Below, one piece after another: positions 26,506 to 39,583 of a stretch of 64,000 nucleotides of DNA (position 1 is the stretch's first letter; every line of letters begins with the position of its first letter). Under the pieces are notes generated by a model. It ran no database searches, had not been told where the DNA came from, and worked only from the letters and a program-made list of their open reading frames with translations. The DNA lies in assembly GCA_016800925.1 (NCBI GenBank), contig JABCPU010000062.1, forward strand, positions 124,001-188,000. The letters are read 5' to 3'. A program made the translations under genes and the position numbers. The stretch is from Suillus spraguei. Lineage: Eukaryota > Basidiomycota > Agaricomycetes > Boletales > Suillaceae.

Positions 26506-27198
26506 TTGTTAGTATGTACACCGAGCAGCGTCAGCCGTCGATCAAGTTTTAAAGTTGACGTCAAGCTGTAACGCAATAGTCACATGTTAACAGCCTCAGG
26601 CCTGGAGAGCGGACATTTCGTTCACACATAGGAAAACCGGCCGCCGCCCCACGGTAAATGACATTATGCTACGTGCACAACGTGTCACTGTAGGTATTTG
26701 AAATCGGTGCTGCCAATGGGCCATGGCTATGTGGCATTTTACGATGCATTTCCCGCTGGTCCCGTCCCAGTCAGCGTCTTGTTTAAAATGGAAACCTAGA
26801 CGTGTTGGCAACTCGACAGATCGGCGGAGGGGTGTCTAATGTCCATGCATGCTTGGTGTGTCGGCGACTATGACAATATTTATTGAATAAACAATCGACA
26901 ATCGAGAGGGCGCGGGAAATAATAAGTAGCTTCAAATGAATTTACGTCATTAGCTGGTTGACCTACTATTGAATGTTTTTGCACGTACCTCTAAAGATTA
27001 TCTGAGTCAAAGATATGAGAAAAAAAAACAGTGTTCCAACGAGTATTCATGGTGTCTCGTCCCAAGTCTGTAATACCACTCTCACCTTTAAATAGTCGTG
27101 TGTAACAATAACTACCATATTATACTTGCTCGGGCGTTCGTTCGGTCCCAGGCGTACATTGTTGACTACATTCCAGTCCACACAACTGCACTCAACGA
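26506..27198. other. Divergent promoter region between ALDH (-) and alpha-mannosidase (+)
   Basis: No gene supported. The roughly 690 bp between the two divergent starts (26505 and 27199) must hold both promoters. An A8 run lies at about 27019-27028 and a TTTAAATAG at 27087-27095 could serve the mannosidase gene. Confidence 0.5.
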
Positions 27199-30100
27199 TG
27201 TGCTCACATACCGGCACTCAGGACCCAAAGCACTACCCCGAACTCAACTACGGATCTGGAGCGAAATGGATCAAGAGTCTCACTCAAAACCGACTGTCCA
27301 CTTTCCTCGGGGGCCACTTTGAAAACGTCAACCTGTCTTCTGTTCTCTACACTCATCGCATCGATGGCTCGCAGCATGTTGATCTCCAGGTTTGGAGCGC
27401 ACCGGGTCTTACGAAACCGTCGTTTCGAGAGGCAATGAAGCAGGAATTCAAACCAGCGAAGAAGGGTGATTCGTTCGGGCCGTCTTGTAAGTCGCTTCCA
27501 TGTTCAGTGTTATTTCTGATGTACCTTTTCTTTGCAGGGGTATGATAGTACTATACTTGAATCATATCTATTTCTCACATGTCCGCAGACAAACCACTGG
27601 TGGAAGGTCACTCTCAAGATTCCTTCATACTGGCAACAGTATGAACGTGTACAATGTAAGGCAAGAGTTTTGAACCAGTAAATAAATGCTTAAGCATGCC
27701 TGCCTCAGTTGAGTTCGATCCTGGCTGCGAAGCCATGATATTCACCACGGACGGTGTCCCGCTCCAAGGTACATTCTACAACATTGTTGGTAATTCAAAA
27801 CGAACACTGCTATCTAGGAATCACTGGCGGCTACGGCGGAGATCGCAGGGTTGAACACATCATTCCACCTCAAGCTGTTCGTGAAGGCCACTATGCAGTA
27901 GTCATCGAGTCCAGCTGCAACGGCATGTTTGGCGTGCCATGGAATGGCGACACCATCGCACCTCCAGATGTAAACAAACTGTTATCTTTTCAGCGCAATA
28001 CAGATGCTTATTTAGATGTAGATGAACAGGTATTTTCAGCTTGCATCCGCAGACTTGGTTGTTCCAAACCAAGATGCTTGTATGTTGTCGCACTTTTCAC
28101 CATGTACTCGGCTGAGACTCGCTGCAGGGCATCTGTTGTGGGACTTCACCACTCTTCGTGAGATTGTGGACACTGTCTCTGGAAACACTGGCCTTCAAAA
28201 CAAGGCACTCGTTACAGCTAATAAAATCATGAATGCATTTAAATCTGGAGATCCCGAAAACGTGAAACATCTGCGCGGAATTGCTGAAGATGTATTTGGA
28301 AAAGATTGGCATGCAAAAGGCGAGAAGATATACGACGAAGGCCCCAAAAAGGCCCAGGTCGTCGGGATTTCATACTGCCATATTGTGAGCTATTATTTAC
28401 GGTCGCAGGTCATGTCTAATGTGTTACGCTTCAACAGGATACAGCATGGTTGTGGCCTTATTCAGTCACTCAGCAGAAGACAGCAAGGTCCTGGTCCACC
28501 CAGATCGATCTGATGGAACGCTACCCAGAACATAGATTTGCCTGTTCTCAAGCTCAACAATTCAAATGGCTCGAAGAGGTGCGCTTGACTGCCTCCTCTT
28601 AATCCACTTACTCATATATCTCTTCATAGCAATATCCTCCGCTTTTTGAACGTATCAAGAAGAAAGTAGCCTCTGGCCAATTCCATCTCATCGGTGGTTC
28701 GTGGGTTGAGAATGACGGAAATATGCCTTCAGGCGAGGCCCTCGTCCGGCAATTCTTGTACGGTCAACGCTACTTCGAATCACGTTTTGGAAAGCGGTGT
28801 GAGACTGCTTGGCTCCCGGACTCTTTCGGGCTCACTGCGGCCTATCCGCAGCTGATCAGGGAAGCAGGCATGAAGTACTTCTTCACTCAGAAGTTGAGCT
28901 GGTATGTGAATATATAAACCCGGTTCGCAGTCATCTTACGGTTCGCGGCAGGAATAACATGTTGGTGTAGTTTTGGGGTTGTTTTCTTAGTTTACTGATA
29001 ATCAGGAAAGAAACGTGTTCCCGCATTCTACCTTCAATTGGGTTGGCATTGATGGCTCGCAAGTGCTTTGTCATATGACACCCGTCGGTGAGGTTATGTT
29101 CGGTTTAGCAGTTCTACCTATGCTAACTGGTTTACCTGCGCAGATACTTACACTGCACAAGCAACAGTTGGGGACGTCAACAAGGGGATTACAAATCATA
29201 AGGTATCAACGACACAGTCAGTCACGGGTGCTCTTTTCCACTCACTCTGTCATTTAGAACCTTGAGTCACACGTTGGTGCCCTTCTGGTCTTTGGAAACG
29301 GAGATGGAGGAGGAGGAGCACTGCCTAAGATGCTAGAGAATGTACGGGTATTGGTTTTTAGCCTTTGAGTTCAACCTGATGATACTTAACAGTTGCGTCG
29401 TATTCGCGCGACTACTAATGAACACAGAGAACTTCCATCTGTTAGTATGGGAAGTTCTGTTGAGGAGTTCTTCGAGGACATCGAGGAAGATTCCAAGAAG
29501 GGGACAACGCTGCCAGTTTGGTCTGTCAAGCTTCTTATCCTCGTTACTTTTTTTTGACATGCTATGGTGTGAAGGAAAGGGGAATTGTATCTTGAAGTGA
29601 GTATGTTCAGCAGCTTGGGTAGACTCCAGTTCTGAAACCCAGAAACAGTTCCATAGGGGGACCTATACTTCGCATGGTAAGCGGTCACGATTACCTGTTA
29701 CTCACTATCAATACCAATTTTATACTTGTTAGGTTCTATCAAGAAAGGTAATAGGAAATGCGAGATACTTTTGAGGGACGTGGAGGTTGGTTTTGCGTAA
29801 TCCACGGTTGCACTCATATCCTGAACTATTCCAGCGCGTAGCTACCCTGACTACGCTCCTCAAACCCGAGGGACATTCGTATGTCTATCCGAAGCGGGCT
29901 ATTGATGAGTGCTGGGAGAAAGTGTTACTCAATCAATGTAAGTGCTCTGTATATGTGCTGTACTAATGAGCATCTGTACTCATCTTTTTGGCAGTCCACG
30001 ATGGTAAGCCTTTGGATTTTTTTCACTTTCATGATGTCTAAAATGTACTTTTCAGTCTTACCCGGATCTGCAATGTAAGTCGTAGTTCTCCATGCCTAGC

Positions 30101-32245
30101 TGGAGTTTGATTTGGTGCTGTAGTGGAATGGTCTATGATGACGCAGAGAAGTTGTACGCCGAAGTCCGTCAAGCATGCACTGGTCTTCTTGAGGACGCTT
30201 TCAGTGTTCTTCTCCCGCGGTCGTCACCCCTCCTGACAAACTCGAGATCCCAAACACTAGTCGCGTTTAACACCACGTCATTTGCGCGCCACGATGTTAT
30301 CAAGGTTCCTTTGTCCAGAGATACTGCTCGCATGAAAGCGCAAGTTGTTCAGACATCTGCAGATGGCAAGCACGGATATGCTTTAATGCACTCGGTGGAA
30401 AACAAGGTCATGTCACAACCTGTGGGCATGTTTTCGGGGTGTACGCCTGCATCTGGTGTGTCTGATATCGTCAGACCCTCAGCATTGATATGGAATGTCC
30501 GTGATAGTGTTTACCAATGGAACGGACCATTTCGTCCTCAGGAACGCCAATGTTCAGCTTACCATCTCGGGAGGACGAATCAACAGCCTGATTGATGTGA
30601 AACTTGGGTTAGTTGTGTCCTTCTTTGCCGCCGTAACTTACTAACTCTACTCTTGAGTCGCGAGCTTATTCCCAAAGGAAGCACCGGTGGATTGGTTATT
30701 TTCGAAGATCGTCCTAATTACTGGGATGCCTGGGGTCCGCTCTTTCATTAAATTGTTGATCGCAGACCGAATGTGACTTGACCTTTGATGTTGCAGATGT
30801 GGAAATCCACCACCTCGAAACTTCTACTCCGCTTGCATTCTCTCAAGTTCGGGTTATCGCCGAAGGGCCCCTTAGGGCTGCTGTTCAGACACAGGTCAAG
30901 TACGGGAACAGTACAATCGATGTCACGGTGCGTGCCTAGTATTTACTACCCGTTCATTTCTTTCATCGCGCTGCTTTGCGAGCGATCTATATATATATAT
31001 TCCGATGCTGACAGAATATGTCACTGTTTACAGATCTCCCTTGATGCCATCACTGGTAAGAAACTCCGCAAACGCAGAAACGAGTACTTACAGCGCAAGC
31101 GTAGCAACTATGAAAGGAAATTCCCGCTCATTTTTCAATTTCAATGCCGCGGTCGACTGGCGTGAGAGACACAAGTTCCTCAAATGTGCGTGATGACAAC
31201 ACCTCTTGTTGCCTTATTCTAATGCATGATTGCAGTTGAACTTCCACTCGAGATCAACAACACGTATGCGACTTACGAGTCACAGTTTGGTTATGTTCAG
31301 CGGCCGACACACAAGAACACGACGATAGACGCTGCCAAGTTTGAGGTGTGCGGGCACAAGGTACGTTACACTCTTTCATCGGTTAGTTCTCCCTCGAAAC
31401 TTATTCACGCGCTACCAGTTCGCAGATCTTAGTGAATATGGATACGGTGTTGCTTTCCTCTCGGAATCCAAGTATGGCTTTGCATGCGAGGGCAACGTCC
31501 TTCGTATCTCCCTGCTCAGAGCAGCCACGGCCCCAGACGCAGAGCAGGATCAAGGTTTGACTCTGACATCCAACTACTTTTCGCGGTTAATTCATTCTCA
31601 TATATTCTTTTAGGCAAGCACGAGTTCTCATGGGCAGTCATGCCTCATGTAGGCTCTTTCCTGGAATCCGACGTTCCGACGGCCGCCTTCATTTATAATT
31701 CACCCTTGCACGGTCAGTCAGGCTTCTTTGATGTGTCTGCGTTGATAAGGCTAATGATACCCCTAGTGAGAACTGTTCCTGAACAGCACGCAGGCCACGT
31801 TGTCCCACCTCTTCCATTCTGGCTCGAGGGCGCGCCAAACATCTTTTTGGAGACCATCAAGAGAGGAGAAGATGACTTTGAACCGAATGCCTCCGGCACA
31901 ACCGTCATCTTGCGCATGTACGAAGCGTTTGGTGGGCATGGTTCTGTCAAATTACACGTTGGGAGACATGTGCCTGTGAAGAGCGCGCATGTCACGAACA
32001 TCTTGGAGGACACGAAAGGAGAACTTGGTCTGGTTTCCACGACGGGGCATAGCACGCTTAAGCTCGAATTCAGAGGTTTCGAAGTGAAAACCGTGAAGTT
32101 GGTGCTGGAAACTGAGGAGTCTTACATCCCAGACTCGCCTACGACGTGAGCTTGGTTCTATACCAACTAAGTTTGGGGTGGCTAATACGTAAAGTACAGA
32201 TCTGCGAAGAGAGATAGCTGGGTCACCGTCGACGAGGAACTGTAA
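27199..32245 (+). CDS. AMS1: Glycoside hydrolase family 38 alpha-mannosidase (Ams1-type)
   Basis: Ams1 trims alpha-mannosides from free oligosaccharides in cytosol and vacuole, where it is delivered by the Cvt/autophagy route in yeast. The start [16 protein letters not shown] at 27199 opens a gene with about 20 short introns. Readable blocks in order: [18 protein letters not shown] and [20 protein letters not shown] (N-terminal Ams1 domain), and [11 protein letters not shown] split by an intron near 28384-28440 (Zn-binding His and Asp). [39 protein letters not shown] (catalytic Asp in PDSFG, about 28810-28830) and a C-terminal beta domain with [23 protein letters not shown] and [17 protein letters not shown] follow. 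The last exon ends [10 protein letters not shown] with TAA at 32243-32245. I joined most but not every exon; no frame break was found. Length appears close to the family norm of about 1,100 residues. Confidence 0.9.
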
Positions 32246-32371
32246 TTTTAATCTCGAAATTGGGCGGGCTATGTCTTGTATGTACTACCTAGTAATGTAC
32301 CGCATGTACATTACAATCGAGTGAACTGTAGGATCATGTATTGATTTATTATGGACTAGCTAGGTCCACGA

Positions 32372-34852
32372 CTAGACGTCGTGGGGGTTTGAATGTTTAG
32401 TTATAGCCCCAGTATCGCCACAAATTGTCACAGGTGACCGTGGACTTTCCATTGCTCGTACAGACACGAACTTCTTCATGATAGGTTGTACACCGGGTTC
32501 GGACTCATCCAGGCTCACCATCGCAAGCTCATTTGTCATGATCCCATCCTCGCTGAAATCTTGGAGTGCGAGATTCCCAGCAGCGCATGCCATAATGAGA
32601 TGAAGAGTGTTTGACACGTCAAAGTTAGACCTGTGGTGAACCATGCCATGATGTCCAGCATATTCTTGATGCTTGGCATGTGCTTGACGCTCTCTCTGAC
32701 GGTCTTGATGCGCTTTCCAAGCCTCTGCCAAACAGTACGATGCGCAAGCGAAAGTGAGGATGCTGACAATGGTGAACGGGAGTGCGCGAGCACATATATG
32801 GGCGACTTGTTAGCCCAGTGAGTCCAGCCAATCGTCGATATGAACATGGTCCCAGTGACTGGGGAAGAGAGGTTGTCCGGGATGATATTATCGGGGAAGC
32901 TGCCTGTGGCCATGAATCCGGAGCGAAGGAACTGTGAAATGATTCTAGGTCAATCGGGACTATGTATATTGAACGGATCAGTAACCTCACCGTGGCGGAA
33001 AACTCAACAACACCGCGCCAGTAATCTTCCTAAGAAAGTCATAAGAGATCGATCAAGATTGTATGAAATGAAACTGACGAGCTCAGAGTAAACCTGTGTG
33101 TCATTGAGAGTGTTACTGACGTATCCGGTTGTGGTCGAGGAATAGATGGAGTATAAGGTATCCCCAATAGTGCTGCTCGTAAGTCCCTGCGAGTTGATTG
33201 ACTGAAACCTGGCGACCGCAGCGATAAATGACAGTAGTTCGAAGTTCTCCGGCCCGAAAGGAGTGGATGAAGTGACCACGGAAGAAATTTGTTCATTGGA
33301 ATAATCGACGCTGACTCTGGTCAACAGAGGAACCACATCACACACGCTTGCTTCAAGGAAATCATACTTGTAAAACCCTTGTGCAAAAATAGCTGCAGAA
33401 ATAGATTCGGTCAATCAATGATTCCACGTGTATATTTCAAAGGCTCACTGAAGTTCACATAAGTTTGGTTCTCATTCATTGGTCCTAAGCACACAACAGA
33501 CGGAAGAAAACCACTCCCAGATGAGCTTGTGTTTCCATTTGCATCTACCATGGTTACATATTCGTATGATGTCAGCGTATCTAGAAGCCGTCAGTGATCT
33601 TGAAAAAATATATTCAAGATTCAAACTTACTGTTACCACAATTGGCACTGATGTTCCACAAGCGGAGACCAGTAATGGAGTTGTTCGAAGCAGCCGCTGC
33701 GTTGGTATAGATGACGTAAGAGTTGTTCGCGTCCCAGAGGTACTGCGTTTGACTCGAGTCAATGGCCCGACAGCTGACATCGGCTGTTAACCCTTGTTGC
33801 GACATGGAATAGTTCGTGTTGAAGCCTTGAGGAATATGTGCGCTGGCCCGTGATCCGGGTACAACCCCTGTGTTGACCGTGACATTTCCACCGGAAAACC
33901 CGAGACGAGTACCACTAGCATCCGGAACTCCATCCGACCCGGAAAATGATTCAATAGTAGGCACGACCCCCTCTAGTTGCACAACATCGAAAAACAGTTT
34001 GGAGTGAAATGAGGAGTCGGACGTACGTGTGGACATATTGTACTTTGCGCCGTTGAAATTGAATGTTCCGGGAAGACCAAACGTATATCCTGCAGCAATA
34101 ACTCCGCTGAGCATTGCACCGATGTCGAGAATTTCGAAAGAACTGTCCTCGACTTAGTTATCCCAATTAACAAGCAACTCCTCAACTAAAGTAGGGATAC
34201 ATACGACCATCTGCTTGGAATTCTCCGCGGAGCAAGGTAGCAAACGCGCTTCCACTTATATCAAGTTCGGATCCATTCAACTGCACTGGCCACATGAAGT
34301 ATGATGGTGTCAAGAGAGTTGTCCACCTATGACCCCATTCAGATGAAACGATCTTGACAATGATTCCAATGAAGACCTACCCGGCCGTTAAGAGCCTTAG
34401 CATCGTAAAGATGAACAACGTCAAGATGGTCAATCCCATAAATTGATGTTTCAGAATATGAGAACCCTGTGCCAAAGCGACACCAGTGCTCAGGTGAACT
34501 AGAGAAATGGGCTTCCACATTCGACATCTTAGTGCCTCTTTGACCGAAAGCGTGAAAAGACTGATGGAAAAAATCACATCTCACTGAATGATCAGTCAGA
34601 GAGCAAAAGATAGACAGACGTGGCAGCGATGACTGATAGCGCAGTTGCTATCAGCGTAACAATCATTGTTACCTCTCCAGGATAGTTCATCATTAAATTG
34701 CAGACTGAATCGGATGGAGCAAGGTATTCAAAGTAGGCGAGTGCGCCAAGGAATCCGTATCCAAATGTCAGGATAACAATCTGGATGGTGATGATAGCTG
34801 TGAAGCGCCAAAAATTTTCGGGAACCTTCGCGTGAGGGATAGATACAAACAT
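32372..34852 (-). pseudogene. Uncharacterised multi-pass membrane protein, copy A (frameshift near C-terminus)
   Basis: Start taken at the Met before FVSIP (34852), which the copy at 61382 shares; a second in-frame ATG lies at 34882. Two hydrophobic helices follow (ITIQIVILTFGYGFLGALAY and VTLIATALSVIAATSVYLLL). A long soluble part split by short introns is rich in N-x-S/T sequons (NVT, NYS, NNS, NIS), suggesting a luminal or extracellular glycosylated domain. A third hydrophobic stretch precedes a His-rich cytoplasmic-looking tail ending at 32372. At about 32785 the frame breaks. Aligned to copy B, one base is missing just before the third membrane segment, while the rest of the tail continues in the other frame. 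Family unknown. It is convergent with AMS1, 127 bp apart. Confidence 0.65.
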
Positions 34853-34900
34853 AGCGGGAGGAGGGGTAGGTGCAGAATCCATGTTATCAATCGGATAGAC

Positions 34901-34909
34901 TATTATATA
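34901..34909 (-). promoter_or_regulatory. TATA-like element of membrane-protein copy A
   Basis: The minus strand reads GTATATAAT about 50 bp upstream of the Met at 34852. The same arrangement (GTATATAT near 63941-63949) precedes copy B. The spacing favours the downstream Met over the ATG at 34882, which lies only about 20 bp from the TATA. Confidence 0.4.
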
Positions 34910-35103
34910 CTGACGGAACGCGAACCTTGCTGCATGCACGCCACTGAGACAGCCTGGGCTATAAAAGCATTACCACGAGCGGAGCCCGTGACCCAAATTG
35001 ATACTGTGCATGCTCAAAATGCACGCAATGGAGATGATCAGCAACGCGGCTACTCTCTACATCAATATAGCGAGTAGATCGCGTTACTTGATTTTTCATG
35101 TGC

Positions 35104-35396
35104 CCTAGATAACTCCTCAGGGACTTGAAGGCGAACTTGGTCCAGGATGTCAAGGATATACTGGGAATGTATGAGATCCAACCTTTCCCTGTGACTCTGT
35201 TAAAGGTTCGGATTCATAGATGACAGCAGCATGCATATACGATGACACATTGTGTCGTTTGATTCGCCTAGACCAGTCCTTGGGAACTTGAATCCAAACT
35301 GGGAGACAAAGACATATTGAAAATGTATGAGATCCCTCCTCCTTGGAGTCACTCTATTAATGGTTCAGATTCATAGATGGAAGTAGCAACGTAGTG
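35104..35396. repeat. Two imperfect tandem units of ~130-165 bp
   Basis: The segment from 35104 (CCTAGATAACTCCTCAGGG) reappears from about 35267 (CCTAGACCAGTCCTTGGG). Both units contain AATGTATGAGATCC, a GTxACTCT run, and end with TTCAGATTCATAGATG-like sequence. No coding potential. It is an old tandem duplication or a worn repeat unit. Confidence 0.55.
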
Positions 35397-35399
35397 GCT

Positions 35400-38300
35400 G
35401 GCGTACAGACAATGACTTGCCTCGCTCAGGCTGCCCACGGCACCGGGAGAAATACACTCGATTTAAGTCACACCCTCAAATGATCCTTCCTTTGAACTTC
35501 AAGAGGAAGGGAATTGAAGGGTAGTATAAGGTCGCCGCCGCGAGTTGTGCTCTGATGGCTGCAGTTTCAGATGTAAGTAAGGCTAGTGTGAGCGTTTGAA
35601 TCTGCGCGCCAAGGCGACATATAGCGGAGGTGCTGCCGTTGAATATTGAGGTTTATTTTTAATGTCCGACGTGCCGTCTTGCCGTAGTGCGCGCTGGAGG
35701 GGCGGTTTCAGGGATGTTCTCAAATTGACTTAGCCGCTTTCGTTTATTGTTGGAGTGATACTAAACTGCTCATGTTAACCAACTTCTGTAAATATCATAA
35801 CTTGGGGGATACCGAACTTGTACAAGTTAGTTATACGGGCTGAAACCTGGAGAGCATACAACTATGAGATTCAAGTTCAGGAAACCCTCAGCGTCCTGAG
35901 GGCAATAATAAAATATCTAATATTTCGTTATGCCTTGGTATGGGCTGTGTAAGACAGCCGGACAGAAGCGCGCTTAGCACACCATTAAAGAGACTATTAC
36001 TAGTGCGTCTATAAAGTCAGAACCAAAAATAGTGGTCTGCGATCAAAGTATGACGGGTGCCGGTGAAGAGTGGAGTGCCTGTTGGTTCTTAGCATCGTGC
36101 AAATAACCAAGTGGATGTACAAATCGTGGATGCTACGCGGTCAACGATCAAGAAGCTATATAGTTAGCATACTTCTGATCGGGACTAGGTAATACAATCG
36201 CTCGGGAACCGCGTGAGCATCAGAGAAGCCTGTCAGACAGATTAAAAATGTTCGATACAAGATTTTATGGGAACGAGCAGTTACGTCTGACGTGCGCGCG
36301 CTCAATGTATACTTCTGCCGGTCATGGCAGCGAAACGCATTTGCAATACAGAGCGAGTTGCGATCCCCACAAATAAGCGCCAGTTCTGTAAATGCACTCA
36401 TCAAGCACGAGTATTTGTTTGAATAAGAACCCACCACCTGAATACAACTGTCCGTCACTTTGTAGTACATCCCTTTTCCTAAGTTCTGACCTACAACTGT
36501 ACGGCCAGACAGGGGATTTATAATTGAATCTGGGTTGACTGACTTCTAGCCCCCAGTCCTACTGAGTAACGACGCACTGTTATAAATTATAATAGCATTA
36601 ACATTTGCATATGATGAATTATCATGTCAAAAGGCCGCATAGCGAATATTGTATCCAATAGCTGTCCACTAGGCAGTGGGCACTGTAGAGACTCGGAGGC
36701 AGTCGTCCGACTCATCAGAGCATCACAATAGCGTTGACTGTGTGGGTCGCACATTTTTTCTGTATTACCATGACCGGTGGAGCAGACTGGAATGTTACTG
36801 TAACGACACATATACTACGTGTCATTCCGAGGCCAAACCTGAATTGGTAAGGCTGGGAATATCGATGGAAGATGGAACGTTGATTGCGCCATACGACTAT
36901 ATGAATTCCCTCTACGGTATAGCTTCGTTTATAGGTCTGACCTATGTATATGTACTCGAGGTCAGCGTCTGACTCGGAGAACCACTGTGGTGCGTACAAA
37001 AATAAACGATCAGAGGCATCAACAATGCCGTGGCAAAGCAAATATCAATTGCAATGCATGCCGGCAATGGGCACCACCTCATTCCCTTTTCACCCTTCTA
37101 AACCAAACAAATTTGTGACGGTGATACATAAAACATTCTGTACGAGCACAGGTACAGACCACAGGCCTAGATATGACCTCCATTGCTCATCCCATCTATG
37201 CATGGTGAGATTTGATAGCGACTCCGGGGTAATCACCCAGTATATAAATCCGAGCTCAGGGGATGCTCCTGTGATCTGGCGACCAAGAATTATAGAAGAT
37301 CCGAATCGCACCAGGCCGTCTGGAGGCAGCTTCTAGTGGCATTGTTATGCTCTTAGGTAACTACGTGGGAACAGGGAAACGTTGAGAAAACGATGCGAGC
37401 GGCAGCTTTAGCATGTGTAGGGAGTTGTGTTGGAATGAATCGCCTTTGGGAGCAATATCGATACATAGCCCCAACATCCATACCACAGGCAAGGTATACA
37501 GGGGAGAACATATATGGGGTGTGGTAAATGTCCTTTGGGATACAACAGTGGGGACAAAGATGCGGGCCCGTCGAATCAAGCACGCAGGTGTGCGTCAACT
37601 CGAAAAGAGCTTCCACAAGAAAGCCGTTCGTTTAAAGAAACTGCATGATCGCTGTGAAGCTACCTGAGAGATCTTTCCAACACAATCAAGGAGAAATGCT
37701 TCGTACTGCGCCAGTGAACAAAATGATAGTGAGCTGGTCAGTTTCTGCATAAGGCAAACACGGACATGCCTTGTAGCGATATAGATACTTCTCTACAAGA
37801 AATCTGTGATATCAAAGAAAGGTGTAAAGTTGAAATTACGCCAGTTGTGCAGGTAAAGGAATTTGACACAAGTGACTACTGTGTGCAGGATGGTGAGGAG
37901 GTTGGAGAGGTGCTGTCATGCTGTCTAGGATGACTTCAAGCCGGGCAGTAAATGTACTGCGTCTTCCATGACCAGAATCATTGAGTTATCCAATGTGGCG
38001 TGGATTCCAATTGATCTAAATGGGCCAACAGTGCACTCAGGGGACAGGTTGTAACTGTCGTACTTTATGGTCAATGGTTGGAAATTCTGAAATATCCGAT
38101 GGGTGTGTATAGTCAAGAGCTGAAACTAAAGGTCCTTGTGCTCGGGTAGTGATTCGAAAGTAAAATTCTGTCGACATGCTGGGTGTACGAAGAAAGGAAT
38201 GGAGCCGAGTCACCTGGTCCGAAGAGAAGAATAGTTTGATTATATTGTAACTGCACTGACCTCCTAAACGCTTATGATTGGAGTCCCTGGTACACAACCC

Positions 38301-38529
38301 TAGCAGTGGTTTTGTCTCAGTCAACTGAACGAAAGGCAAATCCATGGCGCTTTGATGCCGGACTCCAGGCGCACAAACAGACATAAACAAATTACCACAG
38401 TGCTTAAAGTTTAAACGCGTCCAGTGGCAGTGAAAAGTCTCAGAAGCATCTGTTTTAAATAGCTGTCAATCACTCCCAGTGGGAATATTCAAGTGGAAAA
38501 TCTACGAAAATGGTGATTACATGATCCAA
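35400..38529. other. Gene-poor stretch with unassigned open frames
   Basis: No recognisable gene. The largest frames are at 36676-37336 (+, two overlapping), 36715-37311 (-, one frame with two clustered stops) and 37925-38390 (-, two pieces in different frames). None shows a domain I know. A 38-bp stretch at about 37738-37775 resembles AMS1 exon sequence near 30340-30380 at roughly 80 percent and may be another AMS1 shard. The region is best regarded as decayed sequence between the gene block and the transposon block. Confidence 0.4.
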
Positions 38530-38620
38530 ATGCGACTTATGAGTCACAGTTTGGTTTTGTTCAGCAGCCAACACACTGCGAACACGGCGTCGGACCGATG
38601 CTGCCAAGTTTGGGTCGCTA
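38530..38620 (+). pseudogene. Fragment of a duplicated AMS1 exon
   Basis: ATGCGACTTATGAGTCACAG (38530 onward), followed by TTTGGTT-TGTTCAGC and GCTGCCAAGTTTG, matches the AMS1 exon at 31267-31345 with scattered substitutions. The reading frame is not kept after about 60 bp. It is a dispersed relic of the alpha-mannosidase gene lying about 7 kb downstream of it. Confidence 0.6.
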
Positions 38621-38629
38621 CCAAGTGGC

Positions 38630-39110
38630 ACCCTGAGTAGGACCCCGAAACTCAAAACTTCAACAATGCGCTCAATGGTGAAAACACCTTGGGCAACTTA
38701 TCTGCAACCAACCCCAATCATAATAAAAACCAAAAAATACTTGCTAAAATGTCCCTAGTGACAAAACTAAGTAAAAGCAGCGTATACCGTGCTACTACAT
38801 AGTCAGATATAAAGTAAATATTAATGACAGTAAGTGCATACCTCAGCTGCTATCCAAAGGATGAGAGAACAACTGAGGGGAAATTACATGACAAGGGTCC
38901 ATTATATGATAGGAACAAGCTTGCTAAGACACCATGAGGCTCACTTGAGAAATCCCTAATTTCTCCACTATTATGTGTGCACCTGAGCGCCTCCAAGGTG
39001 CACTTAAGCATGTATGTGATGATGAAGTGGATGAAGCGCAATGAAGTGCAGTCAAACGCGAAAGGTGTGGGAAAGGTGGGAAAGGTGCGGGAAAGGTGCA
39101 GTGAGGTGCA
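38630..39110. other. Sequence left of the transposon block, with GGGAAAGGTG minirepeats
   Basis: No gene. Between 39059 and 39110 the unit GGGAAAGGTG-C/G is repeated about four times, ending in the GTGCA that was duplicated by insertion of the solo LTR at 39111. Confidence 0.5.
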
Positions 39111-39583
39111 TGTTACGAACTGGGGTGGCATCACCAGCAACAGTGATAAGACACAGCTGGTCTGCTGGGAGGTTTGACTTTGTTCAAAAGAGAACAAGGA
39201 CTTACTACAAGGAAATATTCCGAGTAGGGTCAAGGGTTCGATCGAAGAGTCATGACTCTAAGATGTTCAGTAGAATAGAGCCTAAGGCTAAGGAGTGCTT
39301 AGACTTAGAGATGATTCAGATGACTTAGGTTGGAGACCTAAGTGAAGGATATTCCAGGTAAAACCCAGTAAGATTAAAGTAAAGTACACAAGCATAATAC
39401 AATGTGCTTAAATAAGCCAATATGTGCACATGGACCAAGAGAGACATGAGAATGTAAGTGCATATCCAAAGAAGGGAGGCGACTATGGTACAGATGCATT
39501 GAGCATATGAGTCGGGATCATGTTACATAATATACAAGGTAAAGACGAGAGGAAAATAAATAGGGGCACGTACAATTGTAACA
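39111..39583 (-). mobile_element. Solo LTR of the Gypsy chromovirus family, TSD GTGCA
   Basis: A 473-bp copy of the same LTR that flanks elements 1 and 2, in minus orientation. It starts TGTTACGAACTGGGGTGGC and ends GTACAATTGTAACA. GTGCA occurs immediately on both sides (39106-39110 and 39584-39588), so this is a complete insertion reduced to one LTR by recombination. The neighbouring sequence on the right is the Copia integrase remnant. Confidence 0.9.

Noticed and set aside
36676..37336. Overlapping plus-strand frames of about 100 and 130 codons, and an opposing minus-strand frame
   Set aside because: Both strands are open over the same bases, with no recognisable family or clear splice plan, so no gene was called.
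37925..38390. Minus-strand hypothetical gene from two frame pieces
   Set aside because: Some protein-like phrases but no family, no clear start and a frame change without a good intron; left as unassigned sequence.
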